NCBI GenBank assembly: GCA_021300195.1
Contig: JAJTIE010000003.1
Coordinates: 95,547 to 127,770 of the forward strand
Length of the DNA: 32,224 bases
Direction of reading: 5' to 3'
Source of the DNA: Bacteroidota bacterium
Lineage (GTDB): Bacteria; Bacteroidota; Bacteroidia; J057; JAJTIE01
This document shows positions 25,180 to 32,224 of the stretch, piece after piece. Position numbers and translations under genes: made by a program. Each line of letters opens with the position of its first letter. Positions within the stretch are counted from its first letter, which is position 1. The notes under the pieces were generated by a model that saw only the letters and a list, made by a program, of their open reading frames with translations, was not told the origin of the DNA and made no database searches.

Positions 25180-28100
25180 GTGCCCCTTACCCTCTACAAA
25201 GCCAGTGCCGGCAGTGGAAAAACCTACACCCTGGCACTCAGATGGCTACAGCTGGCCCTACAGTACCCAGATGCCTGGCAGCACATTCTCGCCATTACTT
25301 TTACCAAAAAAGCCACGGCCGAGATAAAGACCCGACTGCTACGTGTTGTTACCCTGGTGGCCTACCACCAGGAGCCCGACCGGCTGGCCCGCCTGCTAGA
25401 CAGACCTGCAGCCGAAGCCGAAAGCCTGAGGAAAGAGGCCGAAAGCCTGATACGCAAGCTGGAAATCCCGCCCCAGGCTCCCGGCGAAACACTGGCAGAC
25501 CCGGGTAGAAGGCTGCTGCATGCCCTGCTACACCGCTACCATCGGCTAGGCGTTAGCACCATCGATAGCCTGTTTCAGCGCATCGTGTACGCCTACGAGC
25601 GCGAGCTGGGCCTGCCGCTGGGGCGCGAGGTGCTGATAGAGCTGGACCTGCTGGGCGAGCAGCTGGCCGATGAACTGCTACGCCAGCTGCTGCCTGCTAC
25701 CCCCCTGCATGGCCGCCTACTCAGGTACGCCCTGCACCGCCTGGAGGAAAAAAAGAACTGGGAACTGCGCCACCAGCTGCTGGCACTCATCATGCGGCAG
25801 CTGGACAGCAAGGCGGTACCCTACCTGGAGCAGGTGCTGCCCCATGCCGCCCAGCTGCCCACCTATGTGCAGGCCAATGAGGCCCGCCTGGCCCAGCTAG
25901 AGGGCCAGCTGCAAGCCCTGGGCCAGCAGGGGCTGGCACGCTTGCAGGCGCATGGGCTGGAGGTTTCTCATTTCAGCTATGGCAAAAGTGGTGCCGCCCA
26001 GTGGTTTCACCGCCTCGCCCAGCAGCCCCTCCAGCTGGATGGGCATGAGGGCAGAGAACGGCTGAAGCAAGCCGTAGCGTGCGGAACGGCGGAAGGATTT
26101 TACGCCAAACAACAGACCAATGAGATCAGGCAGCGCATAGAGGCCGCCCTGGAAGATGGCCTGTACGACCTCTTTGCCCAGATGCTGGCGCTGCTGGAGG
26201 GGCACGTGCTGCGGGAATACCTCACCCGAAAGCACCTGCAGAAAGAGCTGTATGAGCTACAGCTACAGGTCGATATTGCCGAGTTTTGGAAAGCCTATAA
26301 AGCGCAAGCAGGCATCCAGCTGCTGGGCGATGCCGAACAGCAGATAGCCCGCATCCACGCCGAATCGGACCTGCCTATCCTGTACGAACGCCTGGGCGAC
26401 CGCTACCGGCATATCCTGCTCGACGAGTTTCAGGATACCAGTGAGCAGCAGTGGGCCAACCTGCTGCCCCTGGCCGATGAGGCGCTGGGCAACCATGGCG
26501 TGGTGGTGGTGGTGGGCGATGTGAAGCAGAGCATCTACCGCTTCCGGGGCGGAGCCCCCCAGCTGCTGCAGCAGCAGCTGGGCCAAGACCTAGTGGCCTA
26601 TGCGCCACAAACGATCTCCCTGAATGACAACTACCGCAGCGCCCGTGCCATCGTGCAGGTAAACAATGCACTCTGTAGGCACATACCCCAGTGTACCTAC
26701 AGCAAGGCTGCTCCGGCTATCACCCAGCAGCTCTTGTCGGCCATCTATGGCAACGACGCAGCCCAAACGGCAAAGCTGGACCGAGCGGGCTATGTACACT
26801 GGAAGTTTTATCCCCTAAAGGAGGGAGAAAAGCAGGATAAAAAAGAAGCGAAAGGCGAGCGGAAGGAACAGATAGAGGCCGACTTTTTGAAACAGATACA
26901 GGCCCTGCTGGCAGCGGGCTGGCGGGGTAGCGACCTGCTGATTCTGGTAAGCAAGAACAAGGAGGCCAGCGCGGTGGTAGAGCTGCTGCACACGGCGGGC
27001 ATACCGGTTTTTACCCCCGATGCCCTGCTGCTACAGCATGGGGCACAGGTGCGCCTGCTGCATGCGCTGCTAGCCTACACCCACACCCCCGCAGCCGTGC
27101 ACCTGGCCGAGGCGCTGACTGCCCAGGCTGCCCTGCTGAGCCAGGCACCCGATCCGGCCCTGCTGGCCGCCCCAGTGGCAGCGCAACTGGTGGGCCTATC
27201 GCCAGGGCTGCCTGCGCTCCTGGCAGCCAACCTGCCCCCCTACACCCTGGCCATGCGGCTCTGTGCCCTGTTCGAAACCCTGGACCCCCAGCAGGATGCC
27301 TACCTGCAGCAGTATCTGCAGCTGCTGCACAGCCAACTGGGGCTACACGGGCAGCTAGCCCACTTTCTGCACTACTACGATACCGAAGGCAAGCACAAGA
27401 ACAAGCTGAACCTGCCCGCCAGGCCAGAGGCCGTACAGGTGCTTACCATCCACAAGGCGAAGGGACTAGAGGCACCCGTGGTGCTGCTACCCTACGCAAA
27501 CTGGGACTTCTTCGATAAATTGAGCAGCCAATCCAGCTGGGTGTCTCTTCCGCCCTCTTACGGTATTCCCTTCGCTATACCGGTGGAAGCCCAAACGAAG
27601 ATAGAGCATACCGACCTGGCCGCGGCCTACGAAGAGGAAACCCTGGCTACGCTGCTAGACCAGCTGAACAAGCTGTATGTAGCCACTACACGCGCCGGCC
27701 AGCGCCTGTACGCATGGATAGAACTGCCCCAAGCAGCCGAAAAGAAAGGGAAGAAACAAAAAGAGCAGGAGCAAGCGAAAGAGCAAACTATATCCTCCAG
27801 CGGGGCACTGCTAGACCTGCTGAGCCGCCAGGAGCCCCTGGCGCAGGGCCGCAGCGAGCATGAGTTTGTGTGGGGCACTGCCGAGGCACCGCAGCGGGCA
27901 GAGGCACCCGGGGTGCCCGAGCACCCACAGCCCTACCCCATAGCCGGCAAGCAGCTGATGCCCCTACAGCAACCAACAGCAGGGGCAAACACAGAAGCCC
28001 GGCAACTGGGCGATGACCTGCACGCCGAGCTGGCCCGCCTGGCAAGCCTGCCCACCAGTGCCGTATCTGCGCCCGCCCGGGCGCTGTGGGCGCAGCTGTG

Positions 28101-28392
28101 GCAGCACCCAGCCCTGCAGCCCTACACCAGCTGGCGGCGGCTACCCGAGCAATGCCTGGGCTACCAGGGCCAGCTGCTACGGCCCGACCTGCTGTGCCAA
28201 CAGGGTACACAGCTGGTGCTTATCGACTATAAGAGCGGGCAGCCCGATGCCGCGCACAGCCTACAGGTAGCCACCTACCGGGCTGCCCTACAGGCAGGTG
28301 GCCGGCAGGTAGTGGATGCTTTTCTGGTATACCTGGATGTGGGGCAGGCTAGGGTAACAGCGGTGCAGGCGGTGCCTGCTGCCCAGGGCTAG
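25180..28392 (+). CDS. UvrD/RecB-like helicase-nuclease
   Basis: The 1070-residue protein is taken from a GTG at 25180, because homologous proteins begin a few residues before Walker A (LYKASAGSGKTYTLALRW) and the longer ORF overlaps the carboxylase gene. All UvrD-type motifs are present: Ia ITFTKKATAEIKTRLL, II LLDEFQDT (Asp415-Glu416), III VVGDVKQSIYRFRGG, IV LNDNYRS, V VLTIHKAKGLEAPVV, and VI NKLYVATTRA. The C-terminus is a RecB-type PD-(D/E)xK nuclease with LLRPDLL, LVLIDYKSG (Asp1016, Lys1018) and the QVATYRAAL helix. It probably resects double-strand breaks in an AddAB/RecBCD-like manner. A partner AddB/RecC gene is not in the window. Its 3' end overlaps the convergent repeat gene by 44 bases. 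Confidence 0.92.
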   Translation: MPLTLYKASAGSGKTYTLALRWLQLALQYPDAWQHILAITFTKKATAEIKTRLLRVVTLVAYHQEPDRLARLLDRPAAEAESLRKEAESLIRKLEIPPQAPGETLADPGRRLLHALLHRYHRLGVSTIDSLFQRIVYAYERELGLPLGREVLIELDLLGEQLADELLRQLLPATPLHGRLLRYALHRLEEKKNWELRHQLLALIMRQLDSKAVPYLEQVLPHAAQLPTYVQANEARLAQLEGQLQALGQQGLARLQAHGLEVSHFSYGKSGAAQWFHRLAQQPLQLDGHEGRERLKQAVACGTAEGFYAKQQTNEIRQRIEAALEDGLYDLFAQMLALLEGHVLREYLTRKHLQKELYELQLQVDIAEFWKAYKAQAGIQLLGDAEQQIARIHAESDLPILYERLGDRYRHILLDEFQDTSEQQWANLLPLADEALGNHGVVVVVGDVKQSIYRFRGGAPQLLQQQLGQDLVAYAPQTISLNDNYRSARAIVQVNNALCRHIPQCTYSKAAPAITQQLLSAIYGNDAAQTAKLDRAGYVHWKFYPLKEGEKQDKKEAKGERKEQIEADFLKQIQALLAAGWRGSDLLILVSKNKEASAVVELLHTAGIPVFTPDALLLQHGAQVRLLHALLAYTHTPAAVHLAEALTAQAALLSQAPDPALLAAPVAAQLVGLSPGLPALLAANLPPYTLAMRLCALFETLDPQQDAYLQQYLQLLHSQLGLHGQLAHFLHYYDTEGKHKNKLNLPARPEAVQVLTIHKAKGLEAPVVLLPYANWDFFDKLSSQSSWVSLPPSYGIPFAIPVEAQTKIEHTDLAAAYEEETLATLLDQLNKLYVATTRAGQRLYAWIELPQAAEKKGKKQKEQEQAKEQTISSSGALLDLLSRQEPLAQGRSEHEFVWGTAEAPQRAEAPGVPEHPQPYPIAGKQLMPLQQPTAGANTEARQLGDDLHAELARLASLPTSAVSAPARALWAQLWQHPALQPYTSWRRLPEQCLGYQGQLLRPDLLCQQGTQLVLIDYKSGQPDAAHSLQVATYRAALQAGGRQVVDAFLVYLDVGQARVTAVQAVPAAQG

Positions 28393-29794
28393 CCGGCGCG
28401 CCCACAGGCCTTCCTCCCTTATTCTGTGGCTGCAGGTGCGGGGCCGTGCGGATGCCATAGGGGGCGGTTACCCCACCATAGCGGCGGTACTGGCAGCGGG
28501 CTATGTGGCTGGGCAGGTTAGGCCGCTCCTCGGGGTACATGCGTATCAGTTGCTCCGTCATCCCTTTCTGGATGAAATGCTCAATCATCAGATCCTTGGT
28601 TTCGGCCTCACTCAGCAGCACCCGCTTAAATGTAACCTCGCCCTGCCGGTTGCGCCGCATGGCGGGGTCTACCGGCACAATCACGATGAGATTTCGCACC
28701 GCTGCCCGCTTCAGCTTTACAATGCGTTTCTTGCTGCTGTCGGCATCTGCCCAGCGTACCATGCGCTTTATGCGCTTGTCTATCACATAGTCTGCTATCA
28801 TTACGGTTCCGTAGTCTTCGGTCTTTACCATCTGCCCGGCCGACAGGGAGGAGACTACGTTGCTCAGCTTACAGTTCTTCTTGTGGTTGCGCATCAGCAT
28901 CTGCATCTGGTAGGCAGCGCGCTCCAGGTTGGTCGTGCGTTTCATACTGGGGTCGCAGGGCACACGGTACTTGTGCAGCGGGGTGTGCTTTATCTTCAGG
29001 TGGCCACAGGTAGTGCCATCCAGGCTGCGGTGCCGTATCCGCAGCTGGCGGCAGGCGGTGCCATCCAGGCTCTGGTGGCGTATACGCAGGCGGCTGCACG
29101 CAGTGCCATCCAGGCTGCGGTGCTGTATCCGCAGACGTCGGCAGGCGGTGCCATCCAGGCTCTGATGTCGTATGCGCAGGTGGCCACAGGTAGTACCATC
29201 CAGGCTGCGGTGCTGTATCCGCATACGTCGGCAGGCGGTGCCGTCCAGGCTCTGATGGCGTATACGCAGGCGGCTGCACGTAGTGCCATCCACCATACGG
29301 TGCTGTATCCGCAGCTGGCGGCAGGCGGTGCCGTCCAGACCCTGGTGGCGCACAGCCCGGCGAAGGCAGGCGGCACCATCCACCGTGCGGTGCTGTATCC
29401 GCAGCCGGCGGCCCGTGTAGCCCATGGCAGCCTTGCTGGGCCACGGCCTGCGCTTTTTTGCCCACAGCTCGCCGCCATCCCGTAGGCTGTGCCGGGTGCG
29501 CGGGGTGTATGGCTTTGCATACAGCCCACCGGGGCGATGCCTTGGGCGGCGGGGTATCCGGGAAGCTGGCGGGCTGTCCCCTTTCCGCGGGGTGGCTTCG
29601 TCGGATGAGCCCCGGAGGTAGCCACCTGCGAGCAGTCGCATTCTTTGGGGAGGGCGATAAGCGGTGCGGGTGGCGGCTGGGGGGTAGGCCTGTGCTACAG
29701 CGAGCGAGCACTCCTGGGCCGCAGACTGACAGGCTGCCGCCTGCAGCAGAGATCCCAATGCCACGAGGGCCCAGAATGTGCGCACTCCTTGCAT
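28349..29794 (-). CDS. Exported basic protein with 15-residue Cys/His tandem repeats, unrecognised family
   Basis: The 481-residue product starts MQGVRTFWALVALGSLLQAA, a signal peptide; the Cys at residue 22 after QAAA gives an imperfect lipobox. Residues 40-125 are Arg/Pro-rich. Residues 129-263 are nine 15-residue repeats, and a tenth decays by about 275; the pattern is LRI-x-H-x-SLDGT-x-C, with Cys at 143 then every 15 residues to 263 and His at 135 then every 15 to 270. I, L/V and C also recur every five residues. The C-terminal 200 residues are basic, with VPCDPSMKR and VPVDPAMRR as a possible second internal repeat, and end in a Pro-rich tail. Several other frames are open across the repeats, but only this one spans the gene and joins a signal peptide to a TAGTTTTG promoter box 10 bases upstream. 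Function unknown; I recognise no known domain. Confidence 0.72.
   Translation of the reverse strand: MQGVRTFWALVALGSLLQAAACQSAAQECSLAVAQAYPPAATRTAYRPPQRMRLLAGGYLRGSSDEATPRKGDSPPASRIPRRPRHRPGGLYAKPYTPRTRHSLRDGGELWAKKRRPWPSKAAMGYTGRRLRIQHRTVDGAACLRRAVRHQGLDGTACRQLRIQHRMVDGTTCSRLRIRHQSLDGTACRRMRIQHRSLDGTTCGHLRIRHQSLDGTACRRLRIQHRSLDGTACSRLRIRHQSLDGTACRQLRIRHRSLDGTTCGHLKIKHTPLHKYRVPCDPSMKRTTNLERAAYQMQMLMRNHKKNCKLSNVVSSLSAGQMVKTEDYGTVMIADYVIDKRIKRMVRWADADSSKKRIVKLKRAAVRNLIVIVPVDPAMRRNRQGEVTFKRVLLSEAETKDLMIEHFIQKGMTEQLIRMYPEERPNLPSHIARCQYRRYGGVTAPYGIRTAPHLQPQNKGGRPVGAPASPGQQAPPAPLLP
28990..29419 (-). repeat. Nine tandem 45-bp repeats plus a degenerate tenth
   Basis: Unit boundaries fall every 45 bases, at 29015, 29060, 29105, 29150, 29195, 29240, 29285, 29330 and 29375. 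Alternate units are more alike than neighbours, giving a 90-bp higher-order period. The units at 29330 and 29375 are the most divergent, and 28990-29014 preserves part of a tenth. The period is a multiple of three, so copy-number change would keep the reading frame. Confidence 0.93.
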
Positions 29795-29804
29795 ACAATC
29801 TTCA

Positions 29805-29812
29805 CAAAACTA
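29805..29812 (-). promoter_or_regulatory. Bacteroidota -7 box TAGTTTTG before the repeat-protein gene
   Basis: A perfect TAnnTTTG on the minus strand, with the ATG 10 bases downstream. It supports the assigned reading frame and start. A TTC about 19 bases upstream is a poor -33 candidate. Confidence 0.6.
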
Positions 29813-29954
29813 ACAGAATGTGGGCGAAATGCCTGACAAAACAAGACAAAAAGCTGAAAATGAGACAAAAAGGAGGGTTTTTCAATGACTTATGTGTAGC
29901 ACGCTACCCCACACGCTCGAGCTCATTCCCGCCTATGCGGTATTTGCACCTGCG

Positions 29955-31763
29955 CTAAAACCGGATGCCAATCACCACGACGTCATCCGTCTGCTCCATA
30001 TCCCCGCGCCAGTGGCGCAGCTCAGCATCCAGCAGCAGCCGCTGGTACTCCATATCCTTATCGTGTATCTCCTGCAGGAAGGTCTGAAATCGCTTGCCCT
30101 GAAATCGCTTGTTGATCTCCTCGCCTATCTGGTCCGGATAACCATCGCTGTAGATGTACACCGTGTCTCCGGCTTCCATCTCAAGGGTATGGGTGGTGTA
30201 GGACGCTACCTCTTCGATCTGGTAGCCGCCTATGCCCTGTTTATCGCCCTTTATCTCCTCTATCTCGCCGTTTGCGCGCACAATCAGCAGGGGGCGGTTG
30301 GCACCGGCATATTGTAGCTTGCCGCGCTTGGTATCTACCTGCAGCAGGGCAATATCCAGCCCATCCTGGTTCTTTCTGCGTCCGGCCTCAGTGCTCTCCG
30401 TCTCCTGCTGTAGGGCTACACGCACCCGCAGGTTTAGGTGGTACAGGATCTCATCGGGCTTGAAGATGCCCTCCAGCTCTACAATCTGCCGCAGCAGGGT
30501 GTTGGCCATGATGGTCATAAATGCCCCGGGTATACCGTGGCCGGTGCAGTCTGCCGCAGCAATGATGGCCTTGCTGAGCCTGCGGCTAAACCAGTAGAAG
30601 TCGCCGGATACAATGTCCTTGGGCTTATAGTATACCAAGCTCTGGGGGAAAGTCTTTTTAATACCCTCCAAGCTGGGCAAAAAAGCATCCTGTATGCGCC
30701 GTGCGTAGTTTATACTGGAGATGATGTCATCATTTTTCTGGCGAATCAACTCGTGGCTGCGCTCTATCTCCTCCTTCTGTGCCTTTACTTCGCGGGTACG
30801 CTCCTCCACCTTAGCCTCCATGTAGGAGTAGAGTTGTGCATTCTGTATGGCTATAGCGGCCGGGGCAGTAAGCAGGCGGAGTAGTTCCAAGCTTTCGTTA
30901 CTAAAGGCGTGGGTCTTCTCGCTGTTTTCCAGGTAGAGGATGCCATAGAGCTTGCCCTGATAAATCAGCGGCGTGCAGAGTATGCTTCGGCAGAGATTTT
31001 TTCGTATGTAGGGATGACTGAGGAAGTTACCTTCCTTCAAAGCATCGTGCAGGATAATGTTCTCGCGCGTGCGCACAACATATTCTACCACCGCAGGGCA
31101 TACCGGGCTGAAGTCCGATATCTCCGCCCGCCCGGTTTGGGTAGCATGTTCGGTGGGGGTGCCGCTTGCCTCTATGAATATTCGTCCATCTGCGTCCTCC
31201 ATCAGGATATAACCCTTGCGGGCATCGGCATTTTCTACCACCAGGCGCATGAGCTTGTGTAGCAGCTTGTGCAGCTGTATCTCTCCTGTGATGCTCATAC
31301 TGGCCCGGTGGAGCTCGGTTAGGATCCGGGCTTTTTGGGTTACCTCCTGCTGCTGGAGATAGAAGCGACTAGCCTCACGCAGGCCGAGCCCAAAAGTGAT
31401 TTCGTCCAGCGGACGGTAGAAGATACGAAAGATCTTGGCAGCCTCCACCTCGTCTGCATCCAGGTTCTCGGGCCCGTCAGTTATCAGGATGCGTAGCCCA
31501 TGCGGCCATTTTTCATAAGCCCGCCGCAAGTGGCGGACAGCCAACTGGTCGTTCCCGTCGCTGGACACAATGGTCATGGCAATTTCCACCCCCTCCAGCA
31601 CCATTCGGTCCAGCCGGCGCAGCAGGTCGTCTGCATCTGCCGCCACTATCAGTTCATAGGCCTGCACTACGCCACCAAATAGGCCCCGCACCCGGCCCAG
31701 GCTGACACGGTCTGGCTCTACCAGCAGTATTACTGGCTTTATGATATCCGGATGATCCTCCAA
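29955..31763 (-). CDS. REC-GAF-SpoIIE (PP2C-type) phosphatase
   Basis: The 602-residue product begins at a TTG (31763): an in-frame stop lies two codons upstream and the next ATG would remove the first strands of the REC domain. Residues 9-120 look like a receiver domain, with PVILLVEPD, ILITD and FYRPLD, where Arg117 replaces the usual lysine; Asp69 may be the acceptor but the surroundings are atypical. A GAF domain spans about 145-310 and a coiled coil about 312-365. The C-terminal SpoIIE/PP2C domain keeps its metal ligands: SGDFYWF (Asp388), AADCTGHGIPGAF (Asp405), YSDGYPDQ (Asp540) and QTDDVVVIG (Asp593-594). It should dephosphorylate Ser/Thr on a partner such as an anti-sigma antagonist, with the GAF domain sensing a signal. 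No kinase gene is adjacent. Confidence 0.9.
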   Translation of the reverse strand: MEDHPDIIKPVILLVEPDRVSLGRVRGLFGGVVQAYELIVAADADDLLRRLDRMVLEGVEIAMTIVSSDGNDQLAVRHLRRAYEKWPHGLRILITDGPENLDADEVEAAKIFRIFYRPLDEITFGLGLREASRFYLQQQEVTQKARILTELHRASMSITGEIQLHKLLHKLMRLVVENADARKGYILMEDADGRIFIEASGTPTEHATQTGRAEISDFSPVCPAVVEYVVRTRENIILHDALKEGNFLSHPYIRKNLCRSILCTPLIYQGKLYGILYLENSEKTHAFSNESLELLRLLTAPAAIAIQNAQLYSYMEAKVEERTREVKAQKEEIERSHELIRQKNDDIISSINYARRIQDAFLPSLEGIKKTFPQSLVYYKPKDIVSGDFYWFSRRLSKAIIAAADCTGHGIPGAFMTIMANTLLRQIVELEGIFKPDEILYHLNLRVRVALQQETESTEAGRRKNQDGLDIALLQVDTKRGKLQYAGANRPLLIVRANGEIEEIKGDKQGIGGYQIEEVASYTTHTLEMEAGDTVYIYSDGYPDQIGEEINKRFQGKRFQTFLQEIHDKDMEYQRLLLDAELRHWRGDMEQTDDVVVIGIRF

Positions 31764-31800
31764 GGCTTAAACTAAATAGGCGAGCACCGAAAGCAACTAC

Positions 31801-31830
31801 GCAAGGTACGCATAAGCGTTACAGACGCAA
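31801..31830 (-). promoter_or_regulatory. Probable promoter for the REC-GAF-SpoIIE gene
   Basis: On the minus strand, TTG (31828-31830) is followed after 19 bases by TACCTTGC (31801-31808), a two-mismatch version of TAnnTTTG. The TTG start codon is 37 bases further on. The spacing is good but the box is weak. Confidence 0.4.
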
Positions 31831-31954
31831 TTGAGAAAAGATAAAACCAAGAGAAGTAATCGTGCTAGCGGCTCTAACCAAATATTAGGCATATTTGTAC
31901 CCGGACGCGGCCGTATCAAGCTACAAGGGCCGTGGCGGTGTGTATTTGCTGTAT

Positions 31955-32224
31955 ATGAGCGCAAACGAAACCCTTATTCACCCTACCGCGCTGGTAGACC
32001 CTGGAGCCCGGATCGGCAAGAACGTGCGGATAGGTCCGTTCACAATCATCCACCGCAACGTGGAGTTGGGCGACAATACGGTAGTGGGCTCGCACTGCGA
32101 GCTAGGCCACCCCTCGCACGACCCAGCCTACTCGGGGCCTCTGGTTATTGGGGCAAATAGCCTCATTCGCTCCTATAGCATGTTTTACGAGGGATCAACC
32201 TTTGGAGAAGGGCTGATAACGGGA
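31955..32224 (+). CDS. Hexapeptide-repeat acyl/acetyltransferase, N-terminal fragment
   Basis: The frame is open from the ATG at 31955 to the window end, giving 90 residues of an incomplete protein. Left-handed beta-helix repeats are clear: IHPTALVDPGARIGKNVRIGPFTI, then VELGDNTVVGSHCELG, LVIGANSLIRSYSMFYEGSTFGEGLITG. The opening resembles LpxA, but LVIGANSLIRSYSMFYEGSTF is closer to sugar N-acetyltransferases of the WbbJ type that act on cell-envelope polysaccharides. The exact substrate cannot be set from this fragment. A TGTATTTG element (31941-31948), one mismatch to the promoter consensus, ends six bases before the ATG. The gene is divergent from the phosphatase gene. Confidence 0.85.
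   Translation, partial: MSANETLIHPTALVDPGARIGKNVRIGPFTIIHRNVELGDNTVVGSHCELGHPSHDPAYSGPLVIGANSLIRSYSMFYEGSTFGEGLITG

Noticed and set aside
28436-29485. Long open frame on the plus strand across the repeat array (349 codons)
   Set aside because: It has no signal peptide or promoter, and its openness follows from the GC-rich 45-bp repeat lacking stops in several frames. The minus-strand frame has a promoter box, a signal peptide and a full-length C-terminal region.
28869-29798. Second minus-strand frame with repeats of the GWHRLPPAADTAP type
   Set aside because: It ends at 28869 without a plausible downstream domain and uses less typical codons; it is a shadow of the 481-residue frame.
29893-29912. 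Weak hairpin GTAGC / GCTAC after the phosphatase gene
   Set aside because: A 5-base stem with a two-base loop and no adjacent T-run is too weak to call a terminator.
31955-32224. Calling the right-edge fragment lpxA
   Set aside because: The first repeats resemble LpxA, but the later strand pattern fits other hexapeptide acetyltransferases better, and the diagnostic C-terminal part is outside the window.

Overview
The window looks like a chromosomal segment from a Bacteroidota bacterium with a fairly GC-rich genome. The clues are repeated matches to the Bacteroidota sigma-factor box TAnnTTTG just upstream of genes, few purine-rich ribosome binding sites, frequent ATA (Ile) and CTA (Leu) codons next to GC-rich codons, and families common in that phylum (a DUF349 repeat protein, a C-terminally extended LysS, a short SirB1-type transglutaminase-like protein). 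No rRNA, tRNA, CRISPR array or insertion sequence was recognised.

Layout. Bases 3-3982 (+) hold a three-gene type I secretion operon: an ABC exporter cut by the window edge, an HlyD-type adaptor and a TolC-type outer-membrane protein, with overlapping gene ends. Next come a secreted protein with two similar halves (4067-4840, -) and a divergent secreted clan GH-A glycoside hydrolase (4943-6190, +). Bases 6215-12376 are a minus-strand run: a secreted protein of unknown function, hypoxanthine phosphoribosyltransferase, a RecD-like helicase, a lipoprotein coupled to an NlpC/P60 peptidase, and biotin carboxylase. Bases 12722-16585 (+) carry a SirB1-like protein, gltX, a Crp/Fnr regulator and a SnoaL-like protein ending in a clear terminator. 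An AT-rich island with a serine hydrolase follows (16868-17923, -). Bases 17977-23071 (-) carry dusB, a DUF349 protein and lysS. Bases 23366-28392 (+) carry an acyl-CoA carboxylase beta subunit and a RecB-like helicase-nuclease. Bases 28349-31763 (-) hold an exported Cys/His repeat protein and a REC-GAF-SpoIIE phosphatase. The right edge cuts a hexapeptide-repeat acyltransferase.

How the genes fit together. The first three genes form an export machine; its cargo is not in view. AccC and the carboxyltransferase could be two subunits of one acyl-CoA carboxylase, although no biotin carrier gene is visible. LysS, GltX and DusB serve translation. The RecB-like and RecD-like enzymes serve DNA processing.

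The most unusual item is the gene at 28349-29794. It encodes an exported, very basic protein with nine 45-bp repeats (15 residues each) that place one Cys and one His in strict register; I do not recognise this family. A second notable signal is that at least four genes have a perfect TAnnTTTG box only 4-6 bases before the start codon, which suggests leaderless mRNAs.
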